A DNA stretch of 6,241 nucleotides from positions 1 to 6,241 of the forward strand of contig JANYDR010000061.1 in the NCBI GenBank assembly GCA_025363495.1, read 5' to 3'. The notes under the pieces were generated by a model that made no database searches, had not been told where the DNA came from, and saw only the letters and a program-made list of their open reading frames with translations. Of the stretch, positions 1 through 4,727 are shown one piece after another. The DNA comes from Cyclobacteriaceae bacterium. GTDB taxonomy: Bacteria; Bacteroidota; Bacteroidia; Cytophagales; Cyclobacteriaceae. A program made the translations under genes and the position numbers. Position 1 is the first letter of the stretch. The number at the start of each line of letters is the position of its first letter.

Positions 1-1
1 A

Positions 2-733
2 ACTGAAGCTACCATCAACACATCCCTTGATCAACCTGCATGGGAAATTTTATTTGACTTGAAGAATGGAAGTACTGACTATAATCTTGGTGGCCTCGGA
101 ATGCATCCCGAAGCAAAGGATGGATTCGACTTTCACGATGATTTTAACTCTCCAAGATTCCTTGAATACCTCGAAGTAAAATTCCCAAAAAAGTATGTTG
201 GAATGACGTACACAAAAGATGTCGTACCAACAGCTGATAGCCATGTTTGGGAATTTAATGTCGAGTCAAATCTGAAAGAAGAAATAACATCGCTGAACTG
301 GGATAACTCTTATTTCGGCAATAGCAAAGAAATTTATTTGCTGGATGTGAGAACATATAAAGTAATTGACATGACAACTCAAAATCGTTATGAGTTCAAT
401 CAAAATCAATCAAAAGAATTCAAAGTCGTTTTTGGCAATGGCTCATTTGTAAAACAGGAGTTGTTGCCAACGGAGATAGTGCTTTATGATCCCTATCCGA
501 ATCCATTTACAAATGAAGTTTCAATCGGCTACGCGCTTCCGGATGCAGTTAGGAACACGGCTGCACAAATTGAAGTTTATAATTCAATGGGAGCAAGGGT
601 ATCGCAGCAGCAGGCAACTGAGCCTGGTGTTGGAAGCTGGACCTGGAAAAATGATTCACAAACTCCAGGATTATATTTTGTGATGCTGAAGTCGGGTAAT
701 CAAATTCTTACTAAGAAAATCCTTAAACGATAA
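2..733 (+). CDS. Secreted protein with type IX secretion C-terminal sorting domain (3' part only)
   Basis: The reading frame is open from the left edge, so this is the C-terminal 243 residues of a longer protein; an apparent TTG start at 59 is only an internal codon. The last ~90 residues (about 155-243) form a type A T9SS sorting domain: LLPTEIVLYDPYPNPF leads into it, followed by a beta-rich stretch (IEVYNSMGARV), the PGLYFVML strand and a basic tail (LTKKILKR). In this family the domain directs Sec-exported proteins through the T9SS outer-membrane translocon and is then removed or used for surface anchoring. Upstream is a beta-strand-rich region (PTADSHVWEFNVES, GNSKEIYLLDVRTYKVIDM) resembling the C-terminal parts of large T9SS cargo proteins, with no catalytic motif that I recognise. 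Cargo function is therefore unknown. The caspase gene begins 30 nt after the stop on the same strand, so co-transcription is possible. Confidence 0.85.
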   Translation, partial: TEATINTSLDQPAWEILFDLKNGSTDYNLGGLGMHPEAKDGFDFHDDFNSPRFLEYLEVKFPKKYVGMTYTKDVVPTADSHVWEFNVESNLKEEITSLNWDNSYFGNSKEIYLLDVRTYKVIDMTTQNRYEFNQNQSKEFKVVFGNGSFVKQELLPTEIVLYDPYPNPFTNEVSIGYALPDAVRNTAAQIEVYNSMGARVSQQQATEPGVGSWTWKNDSQTPGLYFVMLKSGNQILTKKILKR

Positions 734-763
734 GGATATATCCAAATGTTAATTATTAACACA

Positions 764-1612
764 ATGAAAAAGCTCGTTCTGCTACTTCTATTGTTTTGTC
801 CTTTGTTAATGACAGGACAAACTATTAAAGGGAAAACAAATTCTGTAACGGTCGACTACTCATCGAAAGATGTTGTTAAGGTCACGCGTAAGTATCGCGC
901 ATTGATCATGGGTGTTTCAAAGTATGAGCACGAGGGTGCAGGTCTGCAATCTTTGGATAATCCTGTGAAAGATGCACAAAGTGTTTACGAGATGCTTACA
1001 AAAAGATATACGTTCGATCCTCAGGATGTTCTTCTTTTAAAAAATCCTACGCGCCAGAATATTATTGATGCATTTGACAAGTTATCCAACGAAGCAACAG
1101 AGAATGATAATGTATTGGTGTTTTATGCTGGCCATGGTGTTTGGGACAAGCAAAAAGACCTTGGTTACTGGTTGCCGTCAGATTCGGAAATGAAAAGCCG
1201 GAGCGCCTGGATTGCCAATAGCCAGATCAAAGATTATCTGAGTGATAATGTTATTCGGTCAAAGCATATTCTATTAATTACGGATGCGTGTTTCGGTGGC
1301 AGTATCTTTAAAAGCAGAAGTGTATCGGCAGAAACCTTCATGCGTGTCAATGAATTATTCAAAGAGCCAAGCCGCAAAGCGATGACCAGTGGAAATCTAA
1401 GCGCTGTGCCGGATAAAAGTATTTTTATTCAACAACTCATAAAGAAACTGGGTGACAATGAAGATGAGTACTTGCCAGGTCAGCAACTTTTCAGTCGTAT
1501 CTATGAGCCAATTGTAAATAATGCTGCTACTAATCCTGTCTATGGCGTTATTCAAGGTGCCGGAGATGGTGGCGGTGATTTCATTTTTGTAAGACGATAT
1601 CCTAAGCCCTAA
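764..1612 (+). CDS. Exported caspase-family (peptidase C14) protein
   Basis: A 282-residue protein whose N-terminus MKKLVLLLLLFCPLLMTG is a Sec signal peptide, likely cut before QTIKG. The Cys at residue 12 is not in a lipobox (Phe precedes it), so a soluble periplasmic or secreted protein is more likely than a lipoprotein. The caspase p20-like fold runs from about residue 44 (YRALIMGVSKY) to 181. The catalytic His is H124 in YAGHG (121-125) and the catalytic Cys is C176 in DACFGG (174-179). Asp174 sits where metacaspases and orthocaspases place an S1-pocket acid, which suggests basic P1 cleavage (inference). A p10-like half follows, with SRKAMTSG (203-210) and a glycine-rich GAGDGGGDFIFVRR end. 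Start 764 was chosen for its typical signal-peptide n-region and A-rich upstream sequence; an in-frame ATG at 746 would add six residues (MLIINT). The stop overlaps ATG 1612 of the next frame. Substrate and role are unknown. Confidence 0.88.
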   Translation: MKKLVLLLLLFCPLLMTGQTIKGKTNSVTVDYSSKDVVKVTRKYRALIMGVSKYEHEGAGLQSLDNPVKDAQSVYEMLTKRYTFDPQDVLLLKNPTRQNIIDAFDKLSNEATENDNVLVFYAGHGVWDKQKDLGYWLPSDSEMKSRSAWIANSQIKDYLSDNVIRSKHILLITDACFGGSIFKSRSVSAETFMRVNELFKEPSRKAMTSGNLSAVPDKSIFIQQLIKKLGDNEDEYLPGQQLFSRIYEPIVNNAATNPVYGVIQGAGDGGGDFIFVRRYPKP

Positions 1613-1629
1613 TGGGTTTATCTTTGCTC

Positions 1630-1929
1630 ATGGCTAAAAACCAAAACAACGGAGCAATACATATTAGCCAGGCAATCCAGGAATTGCTTAAGGCTCAACA
1701 TCTCAAGCCAAAATTTGATGAGGCCAATCTTGTTGTTTCATGGGAACGAATTGTGGGAAAGGCAATTGCCAAAAGGACAAAAAAGGTCTATGTGAGAAAT
1801 AAGGTTCTTTTTGTCGAACTTCAATCACCCTCCATGAAACACGACCTCAGCTACCATAAAACTCAAATGCTTGACCTCTTTAAGAAGGAGTTTGGGGAAG
1901 ACGTTGTTTCGGAAATCATCTTTATGTAG
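1630..1929 (+). CDS. DUF721 / DciA-like protein
   Basis: A 99-residue protein of the DUF721 (DciA) family. The family core is visible as an N-terminal helix (HISQAIQELLKAQHL, 11-25), then LVVSWERIVGKAIAKRT (34-50), a beta hairpin (KVYVRNKVLFVEL) and an amphipathic helix (LSYHKTQMLDLFKKEFG) ending in VVSEIIFM. DciA proteins are the ancestral loaders of the replicative helicase DnaB. Whether the short Bacteroidota members do the same is inference. Start 1630 (MAKNQNN) fits the short polar N-terminus usual for the family; the alternative ATG at 1612 adds MGLSLL and would overlap the caspase stop by one base as TAATG. There is no Shine-Dalgarno sequence. No clear terminator follows; 1952-1970 holds only a short CTAA-rich repeat. 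Confidence 0.8.
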   Translation: MAKNQNNGAIHISQAIQELLKAQHLKPKFDEANLVVSWERIVGKAIAKRTKKVYVRNKVLFVELQSPSMKHDLSYHKTQMLDLFKKEFGEDVVSEIIFM

Positions 1930-2014
1930 GTCTTGTCGCATCTGCCAATTTCTAATACCTAATTCCTAACCTGAAATAAGGCCATTTACTGTATCCTAAT
2001 ATTATTTCCCGCGC

Positions 2015-2044
2015 TTGCCAATCACGAAAAAGCCATTAATTTTG
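2015..2044 (+). promoter_or_regulatory. Bacteroidota-type promoter of the tRNA-Tyr-Gly-Thr cluster
   Basis: TTG at 2015-2017 and TAATTTTG at 2037-2044 match the Bacteroidota housekeeping promoter (-33 TTG; -7 TAnnTTTG) with a 19-nt spacer. The sequence just after it, CACTCC, resembles that after the tRNA-Trp promoter (CAGTCC). Transcription would start near 2050, giving about 120 nt of 5' leader to be removed by RNase P. This is the only full match I see in 1930-2170, which otherwise holds no gene. Confidence 0.65.
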
Positions 2045-2170
2045 CACTCCTGTTTTTGGAAAAGGGTCTGTGTAAGCAGGTTTTAACCGGAATGGGGGCG
2101 TTCTAAGAAATACGAAGCAATTTTCACATTGAGCTTGTTGGCTGCGACTTGTCGATCGTGTGAAGGATCT

Positions 2171-2253
2171 GGGGAGATACTCAAGCGGCCAACGAGGACA
2201 GACTGTAAATCTGTTGACTTATGTCTTCACAGGTTCGAATCCTGTTCTCCCCA
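2171..2253 (+). tRNA. tRNA-Tyr (anticodon GTA)
   Basis: Acceptor strands GGGGAGA (2171-2177) and TCTCCCC (2246-2252) pair fully, with discriminator A at 2253. The anticodon stem ACAGA/TCTGT encloses the loop CTGTAAA, with anticodon GTA at 2205-2207. A long variable arm (stem GAC/GTC within GACTTATGTC) makes this a class II tRNA, as bacterial tRNA-Tyr is. The T-arm is ACAGG-TTCGAAT-CCTGT. CCA is not encoded and must be added after transcription. It is the first gene of the tRNA cluster. Confidence 0.97.
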
Positions 2254-2296
2254 CAGATCATTTATTGATTTGGTGATTTATTGATTGGGTGATTTG

Positions 2297-2328
2297 AATC
2301 CTCAAATTACCTAATGTCCAAATCACCA
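2297..2328 (+). repeat. Left arm of the inverted repeat flanking tRNA-Gly
   Basis: This 32-nt A/T-rich arm matches the reverse complement of 2412-2443 at 26 of 32 positions by hand alignment. It ends 9 nt before tRNA-Gly. It also has local self-complementarity: ATTTGA/TCAAAT at 2292-2307, and GGTGATTT (2272-2279) against AAATCACC (2320-2327). The whole 2258-2337 spacer is made of recurring GATTTG/GTGATTT words and has no gene. Confidence 0.6.
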
Positions 2329-2337
2329 AATGATTAC

Positions 2338-2410
2338 GCGGGAGTAGCTCAGTTGGTAGAGCGATAGCCTTCCAAGCTATAGGTCGCGAGTTCGAACCTC
2401 GTCTCCCGCT
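2338..2410 (+). tRNA. tRNA-Gly (anticodon TCC)
   Basis: Acceptor strands GCGGGAG (2338-2344) and CTCCCGC (2403-2409) pair fully, with discriminator T at 2410. The anticodon stem ATAGC/GCTAT encloses CTTCCAA, with anticodon TCC at 2371-2373, reading GGA/GGG. The T-arm is GCGAG-TTCGAAC-CTCGT. Length is 73 nt and no CCA is encoded. Its position between tRNA-Tyr and tRNA-Thr upstream of tuf matches the tyrU-glyT-thrT-tufB order known in Escherichia coli. Confidence 0.97.
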
Positions 2411-2411
2411 C

Positions 2412-2443
2412 TGGACATTTGGAGATTTTGTGATTTGAGGATT
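2412..2443 (+). repeat. Right arm of the inverted repeat flanking tRNA-Gly
   Basis: This is the partner of 2297-2328 (26 of 32 complementary positions) and begins one base after the tRNA-Gly discriminator. If the precursor RNA pairs here, the tRNA would sit as the loop of a long stem. The following 2444-2489 continues with A/T-rich words (GCCAAGTCACTAAATCAGTA) and has no gene. Confidence 0.6.
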
Positions 2444-2489
2444 TAAAATCGCCAAGTCACTAAATCAGTAAATTCTTAAATGGATTGCT

Positions 2490-2561
<72 letters not shown>

Positions 2562-2585
2562 CTGTCACTTGGATAGAGCCTTGAA

Positions 2586-2667
2586 AAGGAGGGAGGTGAG
2601 TTCCCTGCCCGCCGGAGCTGTCTCAGCGAAGGAGGGAATCCTCATCAACAGTTCTGTCGCTTTGATA
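2586..2667 (+). pseudogene. Relic 3' half of tRNA-Thr, split by a REP-like element
   Basis: AAGGAGGGAGG then TGAGTTC (2587-2603) resembles the tRNA-Thr stretch from the 3' anticodon stem to the T-loop (AAGGAAGAGG...TGAGTTC). After a 33-nt interruption, 2637-2667 matches tRNA-Thr and its trailer (2545-2575) at 28 of 31 positions. The match continues past the mature tRNA end into TCTGTC and beyond, so the duplication covered gene plus trailer. No 5' half, D-arm or anticodon is present, so it cannot be a functional tRNA. Confidence 0.7.
2604..2636 (+). repeat. REP-like palindromic element inside the tRNA-Thr relic
   Basis: The element carries CCCGCCGGAGC, a short centre, then AGCGAAGGAGGG. Its arms CCCGCC and GGAGGG pair with one mismatch, and with the flanks TTCCCT/AGGGAA (2601-2606, 2633-2638) pair fully. 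It shares the CCGCCGaAGC...AGCGAAGGcGG plan with the copy at 4393-4419. This kind of GC-rich palindrome recurs in intergenic DNA of some Bacteroidota genomes (from memory, not searched here). Confidence 0.6.
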
Positions 2668-2674
2668 AGGTAGG

Positions 2675-2690
2675 AACCTCATCGACAGCT
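2675..2690 (+). repeat. Third, shorter copy of the tRNA-Thr 3' tail
   Basis: AACCTCATCGACAGCT matches the tRNA-Thr end AATCCTCATCAACAGCT with one base missing and one substitution. It sits 38 nt after the same point in the second copy and lacks the trailer sequence TCTGTC. Confidence 0.55.
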
Positions 2691-2704
2691 AAAAGATTTG
2701 AAGG

Positions 2705-2724
2705 ACGCAAAAAGTGCGTTTTTA
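2705..2724 (+). terminator. Weak terminator-like hairpin after the tRNA cluster
   Basis: ACGCA (2705-2709) and TGCGT (2715-2719) form a 5-bp stem with loop AAAAG, followed by TTTTA. The short stem suggests a weak or leaky terminator, which would leave tuf partly dependent on the tRNA promoter. A TATAAT lies right after it (2726-2731) but has no suitably spaced -35/-33 element. Confidence 0.45.
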
Positions 2725-2744
2725 GTATAATTTAAAATGAATTG

Positions 2745-2883
2745 ACCGGTTGCCGGTGGGTAGCGCCATCAAGAAAGTAATCGGAAAGTTCAGGCCCCGT
2801 GGCACGTGCCACGGGGCGAAAACGAATAACCCTTATTCGAAGGCTTAACATGTTTGGGGTGTATGCTTCTTAGTCGGAGAAGC
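2745..2883 (+). other. Palindrome-rich leader region of tuf
   Basis: The gene-free stretch 2562-2944 first holds tRNA-Thr tail repeats and a terminator-like hairpin, then this region. Four separate inverted repeats follow one another: ACCGG-TTG-CCGGT (2745-2757); a perfect 24-nt palindrome (2794-2817); CGAATAA-CCC-TTATTCG (2823-2839); and GCTTCT-TAGTCGG-AGAAGC (2865-2883). None is followed by a T-tract, so they are not intrinsic terminators. In an RNA reaching tuf from upstream they would make a highly folded 5' leader. I see no convincing TAnnTTTG promoter between here and tuf; CATGTTTG (2849-2856) and TTTG 2884-2887 with TATACA 2910-2915 are weak candidates. Confidence 0.55.
2794..2817 (+). 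repeat. Perfect 24-nt GC-rich palindrome
   Basis: GCCCCGTGGCAC (2794-2805) is followed directly by its exact reverse complement GTGCCACGGGGC (2806-2817), with a CACGTG centre. It is much richer in G and C than its surroundings. It could be a protein-binding palindrome, an RNA hairpin in the tuf leader, or a member of a dispersed repeat family. The sequence alone does not decide. Confidence 0.85.
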
Positions 2884-2944
2884 TTTGGATTGTATTTTAT
2901 TTAATCAATTATACACTTTTAAACTTTAACTGGGATTTTCAAAT

Positions 2945-4132
2945 ATGGCAAAGGAAACATTTGATCGTTCGAAACCTCACGTTAACGTGGGTACTATAGG
3001 ACACGTTGACCACGGTAAGACAACCTTGACAGCAGCAATTACTTCGGTACTTGCGAAAAAGGGCTTGGCATCGATGAGAGATTTCTCTTCGATTGACAAC
3101 GCACCTGAAGAAAAAGAGCGCGGTATCACTATTAATACATCGCACGTAGAGTATTCGACGCTAAAACGTCACTATGCACACGTGGACTGTCCTGGTCACG
3201 CTGACTATGTGAAAAACATGGTTACTGGTGCTGCCCAGATGGACGGTGCTATTCTGGTGGTTGCCGCAACTGACGGCCCTATGCCACAAACTCGTGAGCA
3301 CATTCTATTGGCTCGTCAGGTAGGTGTGCCTGCACTTGTTGTATTCATGAATAAAGTTGACTTGGTGGATGACGCTGAGTTGCTTGATTTGGTAGAAATG
3401 GAAGTTCGTGAGCTCCTTTCTTCCTATAACTTCCCTGGCGACACCATGCCAGTGATCAGAGGATCTGCATTGGGTGCCCTCAACGGCGAAGCAAAGTGGG
3501 TTGAAAAAATTGACGAATTGATGGATGCGGTGGATAATTTCATACCACTTCCTATCCGTGCAATTGATAAAGATTTCCTGATGCCTGTTGAAGACGTGTT
3601 CTCAATCACTGGACGTGGCACTGTTGCTACCGGCCGTATTGAGCGAGGCATTATTAAGACTGGCGATCCTGTTCAGATTCTTGGAATGGGTGCTGAAAAT
3701 CTTACCTCCACTATCACAGGTGTCGAAATGTTCCGCAAGATCCTTGATAGAGGAGAAGCTGGTGACAACGTGGGATTATTACTCCGCGGTATTGAAAAAG
3801 ACCAAATCTGTCGTGGTATGGTTATTTGCAAGCCAGGAACAGTTACTCCTCACGCTAAATTCAAAGCTGAAGTTTATGTACTGAGCAAGGAAGAAGGTGG
3901 TCGTCACACTCCTTTCTTTAACAAGTACCGTCCTCAGTTCTTCTTCCGTACAACGGATGTTACAGGCGAAATCATGCTTCCAACAGGAGTAGAAATGGTT
4001 ATGCCAGGTGACAATGTGTCAATCGAAGTGGAATTGATCAATAAGATCGCGATGGAAAAGGGTCTTCGTTTTGCGATTCGCGAAGGCGGTCGTACCGTAG
4101 GCTCAGGTCAGGTAACAGAAATTGTTGACTAA
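2945..4132 (+). CDS. tuf: Elongation factor Tu (EF-Tu)
   Basis: EF-Tu is the GTPase that brings aminoacyl-tRNA to the ribosomal A site. The 395 residues are full length for the family. G-domain motifs are intact: GHVDHGKT (19-26, P-loop), T62 in GITI (switch I), DCPGH (81-85) with the catalytic His85, NKVD (136-139) and SAL (174-176). The beta-barrel domains 2 and 3 follow from about residue 208, with [13 protein letters not shown] (223-235), [16 protein letters not shown] (321-336) and the C-terminal [17 protein letters not shown] (374-390). The start is certain from MAKETF; no Shine-Dalgarno is present and the upstream is A/T-rich, as usual in Bacteroidota. It lies between the tRNA cluster and tRNA-Trp, and a strong terminator begins 59 nt after its stop. 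Confidence 0.99.
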   Translation: MAKETFDRSKPHVNVGTIGHVDHGKTTLTAAITSVLAKKGLASMRDFSSIDNAPEEKERGITINTSHVEYSTLKRHYAHVDCPGHADYVKNMVTGAAQMDGAILVVAATDGPMPQTREHILLARQVGVPALVVFMNKVDLVDDAELLDLVEMEVRELLSSYNFPGDTMPVIRGSALGALNGEAKWVEKIDELMDAVDNFIPLPIRAIDKDFLMPVEDVFSITGRGTVATGRIERGIIKTGDPVQILGMGAENLTSTITGVEMFRKILDRGEAGDNVGLLLRGIEKDQICRGMVICKPGTVTPHAKFKAEVYVLSKEEGGRHTPFFNKYRPQFFFRTTDVTGEIMLPTGVEMVMPGDNVSIEVELINKIAMEKGLRFAIREGGRTVGSGQVTEIVD

Positions 4133-4191
4133 GACCTTAATCGCTTAAAGCTTTGGAAAAGGCAGTTAAGTGATTGATAATCAAATCAGAG

Positions 4192-4227
4192 CGTTTCCTG
4201 GAAATTTCCAGGAAACGTTTTTGTTTT
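4192..4227 (+). terminator. Strong intrinsic terminator of tuf
   Basis: CGTTTCCTGGAAA (4192-4204) is followed directly by its exact reverse complement TTTCCAGGAAACG (4205-4217), a perfect 26-nt palindrome, and then TTTTTGTTTT. In RNA this gives a stem of about 11 bp with a 4-nt loop and a U-tract, the form of a rho-independent terminator. It separates tuf from tRNA-Trp/secE. The A-tract upstream is short, so any activity on the other strand is doubtful. Confidence 0.92.
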
Positions 4228-4249
4228 GAACCCTTTTGTTCTACCTTTG
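4220..4249 (+). promoter_or_regulatory. Bacteroidota-type promoter of the tRNA-Trp-secE-nusG-rplK operon
   Basis: TTTG at 4220-4223 and TACCTTTG at 4242-4249 match the Bacteroidota consensus with an 18-nt spacer. The -33 element lies inside the T-tract of the tuf terminator, so termination of tuf and initiation of the next unit share bases. Transcription would begin near 4255, about 60 nt before tRNA-Trp. The downstream CAGTCC resembles CACTCC after the tRNA-Tyr promoter. Confidence 0.75.
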
Positions 4250-4315
4250 CAGTCCTTTTGAAAATTTAGGATGCTGGGTGGGTTCAGAAGGGCTGTAGAT
4301 TAGTTAGGGGACCAA

Positions 4316-4388
4316 ACGGGTGTAGCTCAATTGGTAGAGTAGCGGTCTCCAAAACCGTTGGCTGGGAGTTCGAGTCTCTCCACCCGTG
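4316..4388 (+). tRNA. tRNA-Trp (anticodon CCA)
   Basis: Acceptor strands ACGGGTG (4316-4322) and CACCCGT (4381-4387) pair fully, with discriminator G at 4388 as expected for tRNA-Trp. The anticodon stem GCGGT/ACCGT (one G-T pair) encloses CTCCAAA, with anticodon CCA at 4349-4351. The T-arm is GGGAG-TTCGAGT-CTCTC. Length is 73 nt and no CCA tail is encoded. tRNA-Trp between tuf and secE is a conserved bacterial arrangement; here it is probably excised from the leader of the secE operon transcript. Confidence 0.97.
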
Positions 4389-4392
4389 CATC

Positions 4393-4419
4393 GTCCGCCG
4401 AAGCCTAGCGAAGGCGGAC
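4393..4419 (+). repeat. REP-like palindromic element after tRNA-Trp
   Basis: GTCCGCC (4393-4399) and GGCGGAC (4413-4419) pair perfectly around GAAGCCTAGCGAA. A broken second start, CATCGTTCGCC (4419-4429), repeats CATCGTCCGCC (4389-4399) and contains TTCGC-CA-GCGAA (4424-4435). It begins 4 nt after the tRNA end. With no T-tract it is a dispersed palindrome rather than a terminator. Confidence 0.65.
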
Positions 4420-4447
4420 ATCGTTCGCCAGCGAAAAAATGAAGGCG

Positions 4448-4483
4448 TCGTCTTAAAAGCCCTGAAAAGGGAATAGAAGACGA
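4448..4483 (+). other. Predicted RNA hairpin in the secE leader
   Basis: The outer stem TCGTCTT (4448-4454) pairs with AAGACGA (4477-4483), and the inner stem CCCT (4460-4463) pairs with AGGG (4468-4471), closed by a GAAA tetraloop (GNRA class). The stems are separated by a symmetric 5x5 internal loop, AAAAG against AATAG. No T-run follows, so it is not a terminator. It lies 40 nt before the secE start and could be a protein-binding or RNase III processing site between tRNA-Trp and secE (inference). Confidence 0.55.
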
Positions 4484-4523
4484 AAATCAGGAGAATTTGG
4501 AACCCTGAAAAAGGAAACGAAAC

Positions 4524-4715
4524 ATGGAAAAAGTAAAAAATTACCTGTTAGAGTCAATTGAGGAGGTCCGCAACAAGGTCACGTGGCCAAAGTTCAGCGA
4601 ACTCCAGGGCAGCGCCATTTTAGTATTGGTAGCCTCATTGATTTTCGCATTGGTGATTTGGGTTATCGATTTGGGTTTTGGAGGTGCGTTGGGCTGGTTT
4701 TACAGGGAGTTTTAA
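4524..4715 (+). CDS. secE: Preprotein translocase subunit SecE
   Basis: SecE is the small essential subunit that clamps SecY in the inner-membrane SecYEG translocon. The 63 residues match the short single-span form common in bacteria. An amphipathic N-terminal helix (KNYLLESIEEVRNKV, 5-19) leads to the conserved VTWP (19-22) hinge, then one membrane segment (about 31-50, AILVLVASLIFALVIWVIDL) and a short tail GWFYREF. AAGGAAA (4511-4517), 6 nt before ATG, is a plausible Shine-Dalgarno, unlike most genes here. nusG begins 12 nt after its stop, the conserved secE-nusG pairing. Confidence 0.96.
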   Translation: MEKVKNYLLESIEEVRNKVTWPKFSELQGSAILVLVASLIFALVIWVIDLGFGGALGWFYREF

Positions 4716-4727
4716 ATCAGCAAGACA

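Noticed and set aside
734..743. GGATATATCC palindrome between the T9SS cargo and caspase genes
   Set aside because: Ten A/T-rich bases are expected by chance at this scale; there is no T-tract and no second site.
764..817. Caspase as a lipoprotein through Cys12
   Set aside because: The residues before the Cys are L-L-F, and Phe at -1 does not satisfy the lipobox, so a normal signal peptidase I site is more likely.
1952..1970. CTAAT/CTAAC tandem words after the DUF721 gene
   Set aside because: Only three short degenerate units with no palindrome; likely low-complexity intergenic sequence rather than a functional array or CRISPR.
2258..2455. 65-codon open frame on the minus strand across tRNA-Gly
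   Set aside because: Its middle (GSNSRPIAWKAIALPTELLP) is the antisense translation of the tRNA-Gly gene, a well-known false gene, and its ends are the A/T-rich spacer repeats.
2726..2731. TATAAT as a sigma70-type -10 box for tuf
   Set aside because: No -35 at 16-18 nt; the nearest TTTG is 25 nt away. The Bacteroidota consensus is different, and A/T-rich DNA gives such hits by chance.
2849..2856. CATGTTTG as a -7 box for tuf
   Set aside because: It fits TAnnTTTG except for the first base, but no TTG lies about 19 nt upstream; that region is the CGAATAA/TTATTCG stem.
2884..2920. TTTG (2884-2887) with TATACACTTTT (2910-2920) as the tuf promoter
   Set aside because: The spacer is 22 nt and the -7 box does not fit TAnnTTTG (three bases instead of two before TTT, no G). 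It remains possible but is too weak to list as a feature.
3588..3884. 98-codon plus-strand frame inside tuf
   Set aside because: It is an alternate frame within the well-conserved EF-Tu domain 2, with no recognisable protein.
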